Origin: Deinococcus sedimenti
GTDB lineage: Bacteria > Deinococcota > Deinococci > Deinococcales > Deinococcaceae
Assembly: GCF_014648135.1 (NCBI RefSeq)
Contig: NZ_BMQN01000005.1
Location: 62,001-126,000 of the forward strand
Direction: 5' to 3'
Length of the DNA stretch: 64,000 nucleotides
Under the pieces are notes generated by a model, which worked only from the letters and a program-made list of their open reading frames with translations, was not told the DNA's origin and did no database searches. This document shows, one piece after another, positions 35,272-49,093 of this stretch. Positions within the stretch are counted from its first letter, which is position 1. Each line of letters opens with the position of its first letter. A program made the translations under genes and the position numbers.

Positions 35272-35430
35272 CAGCGGTTTCCAGTTCCGCCCAGGGGCCA
35301 ACACCACGCCCCAGGGCTCCACCTCCAACCGCTGTCCTTCTCAGGTGCTCGCTCTGCGGCGCAGCTCTTCGAGTCCGCTCAATTCAGAGATATGGAGACA
35401 ACCCTTCAAGACCTCTGAATTCTGCTGTGA
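35272..35430. repeat. Dispersed intergenic repeat, copy B
   Basis: About 158 bases, starting directly at the panB stop codon. It is the inverted counterpart of the 5481 copy, with very high similarity across CAGCGGTTTCCAGTTCC, ACCTCCAACCGCTG and TCTGCGGCGCAGCTCTTCGA. It ends in the inverted pair AATTCAGAG (35381-35389) and CTCTGAATT (35413-35421). A second partial unit (CAGCGGTCACCCGTTCCAGTGA, cut short at 35490) follows in tandem. Confidence 0.85.
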
Positions 35431-35505
35431 CAGCGGTCACCCGTTCCAGTGAAGGACGTGCTGCTTGCCCTTCACTGCCACTTCCAACCACAGGGCTGAA
35501 CGGGG

Positions 35506-35543
35506 ACCCGCTCCGCTCGTTTCAGCGGTGTCGCGGAGCGGGT
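35506..35543. terminator. Hairpin between panB and the PAS gene
   Basis: ACCCGCTCCGC (35506-35516) pairs perfectly with GCGGAGCGGGT (35533-35543) around a 16-base loop. An outer pair, GGTCACCCGTTCC (35435-35447) and GGAGCGGGTGACC (35535-35547), competes with it. The structure serves two convergent genes. The remaining bases to 35598 show nothing recognisable. Confidence 0.6.
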
Positions 35544-35598
35544 GACCGACGACCGCAGCCGCCGAAGGCGCCCTGGGGCTGGCCTCTGAAGTCTGTGG

Positions 35599-36192
35599 TC
35601 AGAAGCTGCGGTCGTTGCCGTCCCCTGCCTCACGGAGTTCCCGGAGCGGCACCACGGCCGCCACGTTCCCCACGATCCGCCCCGCGAGCCAGCGGGGTGA
35701 ACCCGTCACGGCGACCTCCAGGAGCGATCCGTCCGGGCGGCGCAGCCGGGTGCGGTACGTGCTGGTCGTGCCCAGGTCCCGCTGATCCCGCGCCTGGGTC
35801 AGCGTCTCGTGATCTTCAGGCAGCGTGAACTCGAACGGCGTGCGGCCCAGCACCCGCTCGGGCGTCACGCCCAGCATGCGGGCGTACGCGCGGTTCACGA
35901 ACACGAACCGGCCGTCCTCGTCCGTGACGGTCAGGCCGTGCTCGACGGATTCCATCAGCTGCCTCGCGAAGCCCAGCTCGTGCGCGTACGCGTCCTTCAA
36001 CTCGCGGTGCCCGCGCACCAGCCGCACCACGCGCGGCGCCAGCCACGCCGCCACGCCCAGCGTCGCCAGGGGAGGCAGGACCACCACGAATGCCTGCGGG
36101 CGCGGCACCAGCCACGCCACCAGAAAGGACTCCAGGATCAAGAGGGCGAACAGCGCGTACGCCACCCGCAACTCCACCTGTCCCGGTCTCAT
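35599..36192 (-). CDS. PAS-domain membrane sensor without output domain
   Basis: The 197-residue protein has two membrane helices (residues about 8-26 and 31-50), a short linker helix and one PAS domain (residues about 75-190: LMESVEHGLTVTDEDGRFVF, ARMLGVTPERVLGRTPFEF, TRLRRPDGSLLEVAVTGSPR). No histidine kinase, GGDEF or effector domain follows, so it must signal through a partner or be a truncated sensor. I start at the ATG at 36192 because the preceding residues look non-coding. It could sense redox state or a small ligand; no cofactor residue is recognisable. Confidence 0.75.
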   Translation of the reverse strand: MRPGQVELRVAYALFALLILESFLVAWLVPRPQAFVVVLPPLATLGVAAWLAPRVVRLVRGHRELKDAYAHELGFARQLMESVEHGLTVTDEDGRFVFVNRAYARMLGVTPERVLGRTPFEFTLPEDHETLTQARDQRDLGTTSTYRTRLRRPDGSLLEVAVTGSPRWLAGRIVGNVAAVVPLRELREAGDGNDRSF

Positions 36193-36315
36193 GAGCACAG
36201 CGTGCCCCGCCTGCCCTTGCAGGGTTCTTACTGCAGGGCAGCCTTGTCGGCCCATGAGGGTCCTGACCGCAGATGAGGCAGCCGGGCCGCGCCGGGACTG
36301 GTAGGGTGCAGCCCG

Positions 36316-36975
36316 ATGACTCTCAGCCGGCACCTGCTGACGACTGCAGCTCTGCTGGGGCTGGGCGCTGCGGTGCAGACCCGCTCCCTGCTGGTGGACG
36401 TGCAGCGTGCGGATGCCGGCTTTCCCTGGCTGAACCTGATCAGTGTGGCCCTGAGCTGGGGCGCGGTGACCGGCGTCCTGCTGCACGCCCTGTGGCCCGT
36501 GCGGGGGGAACGGCCGGTCCGGGACTGGCGGGCCTCGCTGCCCTTCTACCTGCTGCCCACCCTGGCGCTGCTGCTGGGCGGTACGTTCCTGATCGACCGT
36601 GAGCTGACGCGCGACGTGAACCTCACGGCCTGGACTGCCTTCAATCGGTCGGCCCGCGACCTCGAACTGATCGAGGCGCTCTGTCCGGTGCGGGGCAACC
36701 GGTGCGTGCAGGCGAACGTGGACGGCCCCCTGATGGCCGAACTCCTGCAGTCGGCGGTCACGGCAGCTGGGGGTCGGGTCGCGGGCGGCACCCTGTCCCT
36801 GACCCGCCAGGGAGACCGCGTGATGGGGGAGGCGAAGATTACGCTGCGCGCTGGCTTGCGGCAGGTGCCGTTCACGTTGCGGTACGACGGGCCGGTGATC
36901 GTGGGCCGCGCCGCGCCCCTGCCCGACGCGGCGCTGCCCCTGGCGCAGGCCACCCTGGAGCGCGCCGATGACTGA
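36316..36975 (+). CDS. Membrane protein of unknown function (first of a pair)
   Basis: The 219-residue protein has an N-terminal helix (about 6-20), two further helices (about 40-60 and 75-92), and a soluble C-terminal domain of about 120 residues. That domain contains two cysteines (ALCPVRGNRC) that could bond and a beta-rich run (LTRQGDRVMGEAKITLRAGL). I recognise no family. A TAGGGT box is eight bases before the ATG. It overlaps the next gene by eight bases, so the two are co-translated and probably form one complex. Confidence 0.65.
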   Translation: MTLSRHLLTTAALLGLGAAVQTRSLLVDVQRADAGFPWLNLISVALSWGAVTGVLLHALWPVRGERPVRDWRASLPFYLLPTLALLLGGTFLIDRELTRDVNLTAWTAFNRSARDLELIEALCPVRGNRCVQANVDGPLMAELLQSAVTAAGGRVAGGTLSLTRQGDRVMGEAKITLRAGLRQVPFTLRYDGPVIVGRAAPLPDAALPLAQATLERADD

Positions 36976-37858
36976 GCGTACCTCGACCCTGGCCCGTGAG
37001 GACGGCCCGCAGTTCCGTCCGCGCCCCGGCCCGCTGCGGCTGATGCTGGTCCTGCAGGGGGTGTTCCTGCTGGGAATGCTGGCCGGACTGGTCGTGCTGC
37101 TGGTCAGCAGTCCCCTGTCGCGGCTGGCGGACCGGGTCGTGGCGCTGTTCCCGTGGTGGTTCCTGGTGCAGGCGCTGTTCTTCGGTGCGTACGCGCACGC
37201 CTACTGGGGGGCCTTCGGCACCCTGGGGAAGGCCGCCGCGCCCATGCAACTCTGGCGGAACCCGGAGCTGCGGAGCCTGCCCGCGCTGCCGCCCCTGCCG
37301 CTGTGGCGGGCCGCGCTGCTGTACGCCGTGCCGCTGGCACTGGTCGGGGCCATGTTCGCGTGGGGCTCGCGGGATCGCGGGACGCAGGTGGCGCGCTACA
37401 CCACGAGCGGTCAGTGGACCTCGGCCGCTGCGCTGGGCTTCACGCGGGTCAGCTGCCGGGACTTCCCGGCAGGCCGCGTGCAGCCGGACTCGCTGTGTCT
37501 GGTGGCGTGGCAGGACTTCCCGCAGGGGCGGTCCTTCGCGGACACGGTGCGCGCGTGGGTGCAAGGCGAGCGGCGCACCTACACGGACGCCGGGCAGCCG
37601 GTAGGGGCCCCCGCGCTGAACCTGCCCTTCCGGCAGGCGGGCGGCGTGACGGGCGGGCAGTGGACCGTGCCGCTGCGCCGCATCACCGAGGACGACACCC
37701 AGCCGTTCACCGTGACCGCCGTGTCCCGGCGCGACCCGGCCCCGGAATCAGGCGCGGCCCCGGCCCCTGATCTGTCCTCCTGGCTGCGGGGTCAGGCGTT
37801 CCATTCGGTGCTGATCGTGACGCCCGGCGCGTCAAGTCCCGGTGTCACAGCGCCGTGA
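36968..37858 (+). CDS. Membrane protein of unknown function (second of a pair)
   Basis: The 296-residue protein has three predicted helices (about 21-42, 55-77 and 112-130). A C-terminal domain of about 150 residues probably lies outside the membrane (SCRDFPAGRVQPDSLCLVAW, two cysteines). It shares the helix-plus-extracellular-domain plan with the upstream gene. No motif is recognised. dnaE follows 24 bases later but has its own TATCCT box. Confidence 0.65.
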   Translation: MTERTSTLAREDGPQFRPRPGPLRLMLVLQGVFLLGMLAGLVVLLVSSPLSRLADRVVALFPWWFLVQALFFGAYAHAYWGAFGTLGKAAAPMQLWRNPELRSLPALPPLPLWRAALLYAVPLALVGAMFAWGSRDRGTQVARYTTSGQWTSAAALGFTRVSCRDFPAGRVQPDSLCLVAWQDFPQGRSFADTVRAWVQGERRTYTDAGQPVGAPALNLPFRQAGGVTGGQWTVPLRRITEDDTQPFTVTAVSRRDPAPESGAAPAPDLSSWLRGQAFHSVLIVTPGASSPGVTAP

Positions 37859-37882
37859 CCGGGCGGGCTCTATCCTGATTGG

Positions 37883-41875
<3,993 letters not shown>

Positions 41876-41904
41876 GCGCGAGCTGACCCCTCCGCTGCGC
41901 GGAG

Positions 41905-41956
41905 AACCCCTCAGTCAGCTGCGCTGCCAGCTCCCCTCACAGGGGAGCCTGTTTTT
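41905..41956 (+). repeat. Left inverted repeat of the DUF559 element
   Basis: It contains the hairpins CAGTCAGC-TGC-GCTG and GCTCCCCT-CAC-AGGGGAGC followed by GTTTTT, so it also looks like a terminator for dnaE. It matches the right arm over its full length with only two differences. Confidence 0.9.
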
Positions 41957-42008
41957 GCCTCCCCTTGAGGGGGTTCCCGCAGGGGGCGGAGGGGTTACGC
42001 TGCGGATC

Positions 42009-42359
42009 ATGCGTGACCTGCATTCGCGCCGTCTGGTGCCGCGTGCGCGTGAGTTGCGTCGGGCCATGACGTCTGCGGAGCGGCGGTTGTGGTTCGACCT
42101 GCTGCGGGCGCATCCCGGGCGGTTTCTTCGGCAGGTGCCGCTGCTGGGGTTCATTCTGGATTTCTACGCGCCGTCCGCGAGGTTGTGCGTGGAGGTGGAT
42201 GGCGGCAGTCATGACGGCGTGGAGGCTCAGGCGTATGACGCCGAGCGGTCGCGGGTGCTGGCTGGGGCGGGCATTCGGGTGCTGCGCGTGCAGAACGTGG
42301 AGGTCATACGGAACCTGCCGGGGGTGGCGGCCCTGATCGAGTTGTCGCTCCGGGCATAA
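42009..42359 (+). CDS. DUF559 family endonuclease-like protein
   Basis: The 116-residue protein is a single DUF559 domain of the very-short-patch-repair/PD-(D/E)xK type. It shows RARELRRAMTSAERRLWFDL (residues 12-31) and the core FILDFYAPSARLCVEVDGGS with Asp51, Glu62 and Asp64. It continues with His68 and YDAERSRVLAGAGIRVLRVQ, ending in NVEVIRNL. These are the acidic residues expected to bind metal in a nuclease. TACGCT lies seven bases before the ATG. Its stop codon touches the right inverted repeat. The activity is inferred from the fold, and the cellular role of DUF559 proteins is not settled. Confidence 0.85.
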   Translation: MRDLHSRRLVPRARELRRAMTSAERRLWFDLLRAHPGRFLRQVPLLGFILDFYAPSARLCVEVDGGSHDGVEAQAYDAERSRVLAGAGIRVLRVQNVEVIRNLPGVAALIELSLRA

Positions 42360-42408
42360 AAAAGGCTCCCCTGTGAGGGGAGCTGTCAGCGCAGCTGACT
42401 GAGGGGTT
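42358..42408 (-). repeat. Right inverted repeat of the DUF559 element
   Basis: It starts with a run of A residues overlapping the DUF559 stop and carries the same two hairpins in reverse order. In the minus direction it ends in TTTTTT, so it is also a good intrinsic terminator for transcripts on either strand, including pilT and DUF559. Confidence 0.9.
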
Positions 42409-42415
42409 TTCCCGC

Positions 42416-43492
<1,077 letters not shown>

Positions 43493-43519
43493 GGCGTCCT
43501 CAGGGTAGGTGGTGGGGTC

Positions 43520-44143
43520 TTACAGTTTCGTTGCGGCGGGCTGGTGTGGTCCTTCCGTGAGCCCACCTGCCTGGGGGGTGGGTGCCCCGCGCAGGCGGCG
43601 GCTCTCGAGGTCGGCGTGGTGGATCAGGTAGCGGAGCCACGCCTTGGCGGTCAGCGCGCCGAGGCTGTTGTGGTGGATGGTCAGGTCGTCGTTCGGGGGC
43701 TGGTTGTGGAGGCGGCGGGCGAGGTCGACGGTGGCGGCGCGGGTGCTGGTGATCAGCGCCTGAAGTTGCGGCAGGGTGGTGTCCTGGGGGGGGCGGTGGG
43801 TGTGGTAGGGCGCGGTGAGTTCGGGGTGTTTGCCGAGCGCGGCCCCGAGGCGGTACTGACCCCAGCGTTCGATGCCGATGATGTGCGCGAGGACTTCGCG
43901 GTTGGTGTGGGTGTCGGCGGCGCGCTGGGCGCGTCCGGTGAGGTGGGTGCCGCTGCTTTCGAGGCTGTGGGCCAGTTCGGTGTAGGAGCTGCGTCCGGCG
44001 GGGCGTTCCAGGACGCGGCTGACAACGGCGCCCTTGAGCTCGCGCTGGCGGGTGCGGGCGAGGTACGCGGCGCCGGCGGCCACGCCGACGGTGGCGACCG
44101 TGATCAGGGCGGGCACGGCGGGGCTGGTTCTTCGCTGGCTCAT
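43520..44143 (-). CDS. DinB-like four-helix protein with membrane anchor
   Basis: The 207-residue protein has one N-terminal helix (residues about 10-30) and a DinB/YfiT-like bundle (VLAHIIGIERWGQYRLGAAL, then LRYLIHHADLESRRLRG at the end). The bundle's metal ligands are partly visible as histidines in TIHHNS and IHHADLE. Such domains are common in stress-responsive thiol transferases. An anchored version is less usual. A TACCAT box is five bases before the ATG, and pilT follows it, so the two may be cotranscribed. Confidence 0.65.
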   Translation of the reverse strand: MSQRRTSPAVPALITVATVGVAAGAAYLARTRQRELKGAVVSRVLERPAGRSSYTELAHSLESSGTHLTGRAQRAADTHTNREVLAHIIGIERWGQYRLGAALGKHPELTAPYHTHRPPQDTTLPQLQALITSTRAATVDLARRLHNQPPNDDLTIHHNSLGALTAKAWLRYLIHHADLESRRLRGAPTPQAGGLTEGPHQPAATKL

Positions 44144-44191
44144 GCCGCATGGTACGCGCTTTGTGGGGGTGGGGTTCCGTCCGGTGGGGGG

Positions 44192-44749
44192 TCAGGGTGG
44201 GCAGGTCAGGACCTGGTCCGGCATCCCGATCAGGTGTACGTGCGAGTCGGCGGGGCAGGGGAGGGCCTCCCGGAGCATCAGGGGGTGCGCCAGGGTGTAC
44301 TCGGGCAGGTCCAGCGGCAGGCCGCGTGCGCCCCAGCCGAAGCCCTTCCCGAGCCGCGCGCCGCGCGTGTCCACGGCGACGCACGCGAGGACTGCCCCCT
44401 GCGCGCCGTCGGGCGTCAGGGTGGGCTCGCCGTACTCCGGCAGGGTGCTCAGGCGCGCGCCGCGCGGGTCGGTGACGCGCCAGTACCAGCCGTCCTTCTT
44501 CTGATGGGGGACGTACAGCGTCTTCCCGGCCTTCAGCGCCTGCTGCCGCAGCGGGAGCAGCGCGCGTTCTGGCCCGACGATCAGGGTGTGCCGCGCCTCC
44601 AGATCGGGGTGCGCGAGGAGCTGCGCGGCGGCCTTCTTCGCGTGCGTGAAGTTCGGGCAGTGCCCGTGCGGCGGCAGCGGGTACGCGCAGGCCTGCCTGC
44701 CCATCAGGTCGTCCCACACGCTCTCCCGGACTGCGCCCGCCGTGGTCAT
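44192..44749 (-). CDS. 5-formyltetrahydrofolate cyclo-ligase-like (MTHFS) protein
   Basis: The 185-residue protein resembles the MTHFS fold (HTLIVGPERALLPLRQQALK, TLYVPHQKKDGWYWRVTDP, VAVDTRGARLGKGFGWGARG). The ATP-loop of real cyclo-ligases reads GxGxGYYD; here the loop is GKGFGWGARG, without the Tyr-Asp end. The protein therefore belongs to the MTHFS-like (MTHFSD-type) group and may have lost cyclo-ligase activity. A TAGCGT box lies six bases before the ATG. The gene stands on its own. Confidence 0.65.
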   Translation of the reverse strand: MTTAGAVRESVWDDLMGRQACAYPLPPHGHCPNFTHAKKAAAQLLAHPDLEARHTLIVGPERALLPLRQQALKAGKTLYVPHQKKDGWYWRVTDPRGARLSTLPEYGEPTLTPDGAQGAVLACVAVDTRGARLGKGFGWGARGLPLDLPEYTLAHPLMLREALPCPADSHVHLIGMPDQVLTCPP

Positions 44750-44874
44750 GCCCGCACGCTAGCAGAGCGTGGGGAATGGAGGACGGCTGCTGGTGTTGTT
44801 CCCACAACCCATACCCTCCCCGATAGGTCATCTGGCGGCGGCGCGGCGTGGGCGCGGGGTCTACACTCGGGCGC

Positions 44875-45813
44875 ATGAGTGATGGCGTGCGGGCAGAGGT
44901 GGTGCGGGTGGCAGCGGCGGCTTACCCGGTGGACTTCCTGGCGGACTGGGCCGCGTACGAGGCGAAGGTGTCGCGCTGGGTGGCGGACGCCGTGGCGCAG
45001 GGGGCGGGACTGCTGGTGTTCCCGGAGTACGCGCCGCTGGAACTGATCAGCCTGCTCCCGCAGGACCTGCACCATGACGTGCGGGGCATGCGCCCGGCGT
45101 TGCAGGCGTTCGTGCCGGAGTTCGTGGCGCTGCACGCCCGGCTGGCCCGCGAGTACGGGGTGGGCATCGTCGCCGGGAGTTACCCCGTGGCGCACGCCGG
45201 GGTGTTCGTGAACCGGGCGTTCGTGTTCGGCCCGGACGGTACGCAGGCGCATCAGGACAAGCTGCTGATGACCCGTTTCGAGGCCGAGGAGTGGGACATC
45301 GCGCCGGGCGAGGGCGCGGCGGTCTTCGACCTGCCCCTGCCGGGCGGGACGCTGCGTTTCGGGATCGCCATCTGCTACGACAGCGAGTTCCCCACCCTGG
45401 CGCGCGAACTGGCGGAGGCGGGCGCGGAACTGCTGGTCGTGCCGTCCTTCACCGGGAGCCGCGCGGGCTTCACGCGGGTGCGGGTGGGCAGCATGGCCCG
45501 CGCGCTGGAAAACCAGTGCTACGCGCTACACGCCCCGCTGATCGCGGACGCCCCCTGGACGTACGCCGTCGAGGACGCGCACGGGGCCGCGGGCGTGTAC
45601 GCCCCGTCGGACAACGTCCTGCCCGAGGACGGCGTCGTGGCGCAGCTGGGCTGGAACGAGACGGGCTGGCTGGTCACGGACCTGGATCTGCGCCTGACCC
45701 GCAACGTGCGGGTGGACGGGCACGTCCTGAACTGGCGGGACCGCGTGGCGGGCGCGACTCGCCCGACGCCCGCGCAGGTCGTGAGTCTGGGCGGCGTCCC
45801 GGAGCACGCCTGA
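44875..45813 (+). CDS. Carbon-nitrogen hydrolase (nitrilase superfamily)
   Basis: The 312-residue protein has the nitrilase triad: Glu in [12 protein letters not shown] (near 47), Lys in [11 protein letters not shown] (near 128) and Cys in [18 protein letters not shown] (near 166). Family members hydrolyse amides or nitriles; the substrate is unknown. A TACACT box is seven bases before the ATG, which I prefer over an upstream GTG. It is the first of a tightly packed six-gene run on this strand, with the GNAT gene following after five bases. Confidence 0.9.
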   Translation: MSDGVRAEVVRVAAAAYPVDFLADWAAYEAKVSRWVADAVAQGAGLLVFPEYAPLELISLLPQDLHHDVRGMRPALQAFVPEFVALHARLAREYGVGIVAGSYPVAHAGVFVNRAFVFGPDGTQAHQDKLLMTRFEAEEWDIAPGEGAAVFDLPLPGGTLRFGIAICYDSEFPTLARELAEAGAELLVVPSFTGSRAGFTRVRVGSMARALENQCYALHAPLIADAPWTYAVEDAHGAAGVYAPSDNVLPEDGVVAQLGWNETGWLVTDLDLRLTRNVRVDGHVLNWRDRVAGATRPTPAQVVSLGGVPEHA

Positions 45814-45818
45814 ACGCC

Positions 45819-46319
45819 GTGCAGGTCCGCCGCCTGACGCCCGGGGACGCCCCGGCGTACCGCGTGGCGCGGCTGGCGGCATTGCAGACGGACCCGGCGG
45901 CGTTCCTGATGACTGCCCCGGAGTTCGCGGCACAGACTGAGGAGGCACTGGCGGCCCGCCTCGCGCCGGACGCGGCGGGCGTCACGCTGGGGGCCGTCGT
46001 GGATGGTCAACTGCTGGGCCTGCTGACTCTGATGCGCGAATCGGCCCCGCCGCTGGCGCACCGCGTGAACGTGTACGGCGTGTCCGTCGCCCCGCAGGCG
46101 CGCGGGCAGGGCCTCGGCGAGGCGCTCGTGCGGGCCGGGGTGACCCTGGCGTGCTCGTGGGCGGGCGTGACGTCCCTGCACCTCGCCGTCATGGACACGC
46201 AGGACGCCGCGCGGCGCCTGTACGAACGCTGCGGGTTCCGCGTGTGGGGCACCCAGCCGGACGCGGTGAGGCGGGATGGCCGCGTGCACGCCGAGCACTG
46301 GCTGGTGCTGGAGTGCTGA
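45819..46319 (+). CDS. GNAT-family N-acetyltransferase
   Basis: The 166-residue protein has the acetyl-CoA loop [20 protein letters not shown] (motif A, residues about 89-108), followed by [20 protein letters not shown] and [10 protein letters not shown] start at the GTG at 45819, five bases after the nitrilase stop; no ATG is near. It has no separate promoter and is probably co-transcribed. The acceptor substrate is unknown. Its end overlaps the start of the peptidase gene. Confidence 0.87.
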   Translation: MQVRRLTPGDAPAYRVARLAALQTDPAAFLMTAPEFAAQTEEALAARLAPDAAGVTLGAVVDGQLLGLLTLMRESAPPLAHRVNVYGVSVAPQARGQGLGEALVRAGVTLACSWAGVTSLHLAVMDTQDAARRLYERCGFRVWGTQPDAVRRDGRVHAEHWLVLEC

Positions 46320-47344
46320 CGGGCTTCGTGCGTCCGCCCCGGCTGGTTCCGGGGTCGCGGGTGGCGGCCCTGGGCCTCTCCAGCGGTTTCGTGACCGAGG
46401 TCATGAACCGGTACCGCGCCGGGGTGCGGCAGGTCGCGCAGGAATTCGGGTGGGAGGTCGTGGCCGCGCCGAACGCGCTGCGCGGCCCGGCGTTCCTGGC
46501 GGCGAACCCGCAGGCCCGCGCGGACGACCTGCACTGGGCGCTGGAGTCGCCGGATATTCACGGGATGGTGAGCATCATCGGCGGGGACGACAGCGTGCGC
46601 CTGCTGCCGTTCCTCCGCCCGGAGGTGATCCGCGCGCACCCGAAGGCGCTGCTGGGCTTCAGCGATACCACCGTGACTCTGACGCAGTTCGTGCGTGCCG
46701 GGGTCATGGCGTATCACGGCCCGGCACTGCTGACCGACCTCGCGGAGAACGGTGGGCTGCACCCCTTCGTGGTGCAGGGCGTGAGGCGCGCTCTGATCGA
46801 TCCGCCCGCGCCGTTCGATCTGGCGCCCGCGCCGGAGTGGACGCAGGTCAGCCCGGACTGGCGGGACGAGGCCGCGCAGGAGACGCCGCGGACCTTCCAG
46901 CCCGGCGACGGCTGGGTGTGGCTGCAGGGCGACGCGCCCGCGCAGGGGCACCTGCTGGGCGGCTGCATCGAGGTGCTGGACATGTTCAGCGGCACGCCCG
47001 GCTGGCCGGACCCCACCCTGTGGCGCGGGGCAGTGCTGGCCCTGGAGACCAGCGAGGACGTCCCCCCGCCCCGGCAGGTGGGGTACTGGCTGCGGAACCT
47101 CGCCGCGCAGGGCATTCTGGGCGGTCTCGCGGGCCTGATGCTGGCCCGCCCGCGCGGGTACACGCCCGAGATGGTCGCGGACCTGTCCGCCTGGGTGCGC
47201 CGCGTCCTGCACGAGGCGGACCGCCGGGATCTGCCGGTCGTGGCGAACGTGGACTTCGGGCACACCAGTCCGCAGCTGACCCTGCCGCTGGGCGCGCCGG
47301 TGCGGCTGGACCCGCAGGCGGGACGCGTGACGGTCCTGCCCTGA
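46313..47344 (+). CDS. LD-carboxypeptidase / MccF-like peptidase (S66)
   Basis: The 343-residue protein belongs to S66: [14 protein letters not shown] near the start, the nucleophile region [15 protein letters not shown] (the usual Ser-containing GYGS loop reads IIGGDDS), [29 protein letters not shown] with a conserved Glu, and [19 protein letters not shown] with the His. Members cut tetrapeptide stems in cell-wall recycling or hydrolyse microcin C analogues. The GTG at 46313 overlaps the GNAT stop. The layout fits the MccF group more than LdcA. Confidence 0.82.
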   Translation: MLTGFVRPPRLVPGSRVAALGLSSGFVTEVMNRYRAGVRQVAQEFGWEVVAAPNALRGPAFLAANPQARADDLHWALESPDIHGMVSIIGGDDSVRLLPFLRPEVIRAHPKALLGFSDTTVTLTQFVRAGVMAYHGPALLTDLAENGGLHPFVVQGVRRALIDPPAPFDLAPAPEWTQVSPDWRDEAAQETPRTFQPGDGWVWLQGDAPAQGHLLGGCIEVLDMFSGTPGWPDPTLWRGAVLALETSEDVPPPRQVGYWLRNLAAQGILGGLAGLMLARPRGYTPEMVADLSAWVRRVLHEADRRDLPVVANVDFGHTSPQLTLPLGAPVRLDPQAGRVTVLP

Positions 47345-47367
47345 GCGGGCGCGCTATCATCTCCGCT

Positions 47368-48120
47368 GTGCGGCTGCTGCTGCTGTCTGACATTCACGCG
47401 AACCACACCGCCCTGCAGGCGGTCCTGAGCGACGCCGCCGGGCGCCGCTACGATCAGGTCGTGCACCTCGGCGACGCGCTGGGGTACGGCCCGCACCCGC
47501 GCGAGGTGCTGGACGCCTTGCGGGAACTGGACGCCGTGTGCGTGCTCGGCAACCACGACGACATGCTCCTGCAGTACGCCGATGGCCGCAAGGCCGTGAA
47601 GGAATCCATCGTGAGCGCCGCCCTGACCTGGCAGCTGACCCGCCTGTCCGACCGCGACGTGGACTGGGTGCGGACCTGGCGGGACGGCATCGACGACCCG
47701 GACGTGGGGGCCCGCTACCGGCACGGCACGCCCGTCAGCCTGGATCACTACGCGGATTCCGTTCCGGCGGCCCGCGAGGCGTTCACGCAGTGGCAGGGCC
47801 GCCTGGGGTTCGTGGGGCACACGCACATCCCGGCCGTGTACGCCACGCTGAACTCCCCGGTGGGCGACTGGGTGAAGGTGCAGGCCTTCCCGGACGGCGG
47901 GAGTTACATGGTGGCCCCCAGCACCCGCGTGATCCTGAACCCCGGCAGCGTCGGGCAGCCGCGCGACGGGAACCCGAAGGCCAGTTACGCCATCTACGAT
48001 TCCGCGCGCGGGTACTTCGAGGTGTTCCGCGTGGCGTACGACGTCGGGCGGGCGCAGGAGGCGGCGCTGGAGGCCGGGCTGCCGCAGGTGCTCGCCGCGC
48101 GGCTCGCGATCGGTAAGTGA
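47368..48120 (+). CDS. Metallophosphoesterase
   Basis: The 250-residue protein has the calcineurin-type set: [17 protein letters not shown] (DxH), [10 protein letters not shown] (GDxxG), [11 protein letters not shown] (GNHD) and [13 protein letters not shown] (GHTH), ending in [19 protein letters not shown]. It resembles the YfcE/MJ0936 class of phosphodiesterases. A TATCAT box is seven bases before the GTG start, giving it its own promoter inside the run. Its end overlaps the next start (GTGA). Confidence 0.92.
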   Translation: MRLLLLSDIHANHTALQAVLSDAAGRRYDQVVHLGDALGYGPHPREVLDALRELDAVCVLGNHDDMLLQYADGRKAVKESIVSAALTWQLTRLSDRDVDWVRTWRDGIDDPDVGARYRHGTPVSLDHYADSVPAAREAFTQWQGRLGFVGHTHIPAVYATLNSPVGDWVKVQAFPDGGSYMVAPSTRVILNPGSVGQPRDGNPKASYAIYDSARGYFEVFRVAYDVGRAQEAALEAGLPQVLAARLAIGK

Positions 48121-49061
48121 ACGCCGCCATGACGGCCGCTGACCTGCATGGGCCGCTGCTGGAACAGACCGGCGCCTTCCGCGGGAACGCGCTGCTGCTG
48201 ACCGGCCCGGCCCGCGTCGGTAAGCTGGACGTGGCGCGCGCCGTGGCCGCGCAGCACAACTGTCAGGGCGCGCGGGGCATGTACGGCGAGGCGTGCGGGG
48301 CGTGCCCGTCGTGCCGGGCGCTGGCGGCGGGCGCGCACCCGGACCTGCTGCTCGTCGAGCCGCGCGCGACGACCACCACCGGCAAGGCCGCGCGCCGCAA
48401 GCTGATTCCCATCGGCGCGGTGCTGTCCGCCCGCGACAAGAGCCGCGAGTACGAGACGCACGTGTTCGAGTTCCTGGAGGTCCGCCCCACCTTCAGTCGG
48501 CGCGTCGTGATCGTGAACGGCGCCGAGCACCTGGGTCCCGAGGCCGCGAACGCCCTGCTGAAACTGGTGGAGGAACCCCCGCACGGGGCGCTGTTCGTGT
48601 TCCTCGCGGAGGACCTGCGGTCGGTGCTGCCCACCATCGTCAGCCGCAGCGCCCGCCTGACCGTCGCGCCCGCCAGCGACCCGGCGCTGGAACGCGCCCT
48701 GATGCGGGCCGGGCAGGCACCGGACCCGGAACTCGTGGCGTTCGCCGCGGGGCGCGCCGGGGTGCTGAACGATCCGGACACCGTGCGCGGGGCGTTGCAG
48801 GACGCGCGGGAACTCACGAACGCGCTGGGCGAGAGCCTGCTGGCCGCGCTGGAGGCCGCCGAGGCGCTGGAGAAACGCTTCGACCCGGCGTGGCATCCCG
48901 AGGCGCTGCGCTTCACGTGGCGGGACCAGCCGCCGCACGTCCGCGCGCGTGCGGATACCGCCCTGACCGCCGTGCAGGAGGCGCTGGAGGCGTACGCGAG
49001 TCCCAGCCTGAGCTTCCAGGTGTTCGCGCTGGCGCTGCGGGACGCGTTCGGGCACGCCTGA
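48117..49061 (+). CDS. holB: DNA polymerase III delta' subunit
   Basis: The 314-residue AAA+ protein is a clamp-loader subunit. It has GPARVGK in place of a strict Walker A (near 30), a zinc finger ([17 protein letters not shown]), the characteristic [20 protein letters not shown] (Walker B like), [14 protein letters not shown], and [11 protein letters not shown], the SRC motif in degenerate form. This fits delta' rather than DnaX, since ATP-binding residues are partly lost. It starts with a GTG overlapping the phosphoesterase stop. dnaE, its partner, lies 7 kb upstream. Confidence 0.88.
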   Translation: MNAAMTAADLHGPLLEQTGAFRGNALLLTGPARVGKLDVARAVAAQHNCQGARGMYGEACGACPSCRALAAGAHPDLLLVEPRATTTTGKAARRKLIPIGAVLSARDKSREYETHVFEFLEVRPTFSRRVVIVNGAEHLGPEAANALLKLVEEPPHGALFVFLAEDLRSVLPTIVSRSARLTVAPASDPALERALMRAGQAPDPELVAFAAGRAGVLNDPDTVRGALQDARELTNALGESLLAALEAAEALEKRFDPAWHPEALRFTWRDQPPHVRARADTALTAVQEALEAYASPSLSFQVFALALRDAFGHA

Positions 49062-49093
49062 ACCGGACGGTCCCCCGGCGTAGACTGCCGGGC

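Larger units (their letters stand above)
41876..42415. mobile_element. Candidate DUF559 repeat-flanked element
   Basis: A DUF559 nuclease-like gene with its own TACGCT promoter is enclosed by two inverted repeats of about 51 bases (41905-41956 and 42358-42408) differing by one substitution and one inserted base. Each repeat folds into two hairpins. The whole unit fills the space between the stop codons of convergent dnaE and pilT. Upstream of the gene, CCCCTCCGCTGCGCGGAG and GCAGGGGGCGGAGGGG add a further, less exact inverted pair. I see no clear target-site duplication. Confidence 0.6.
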
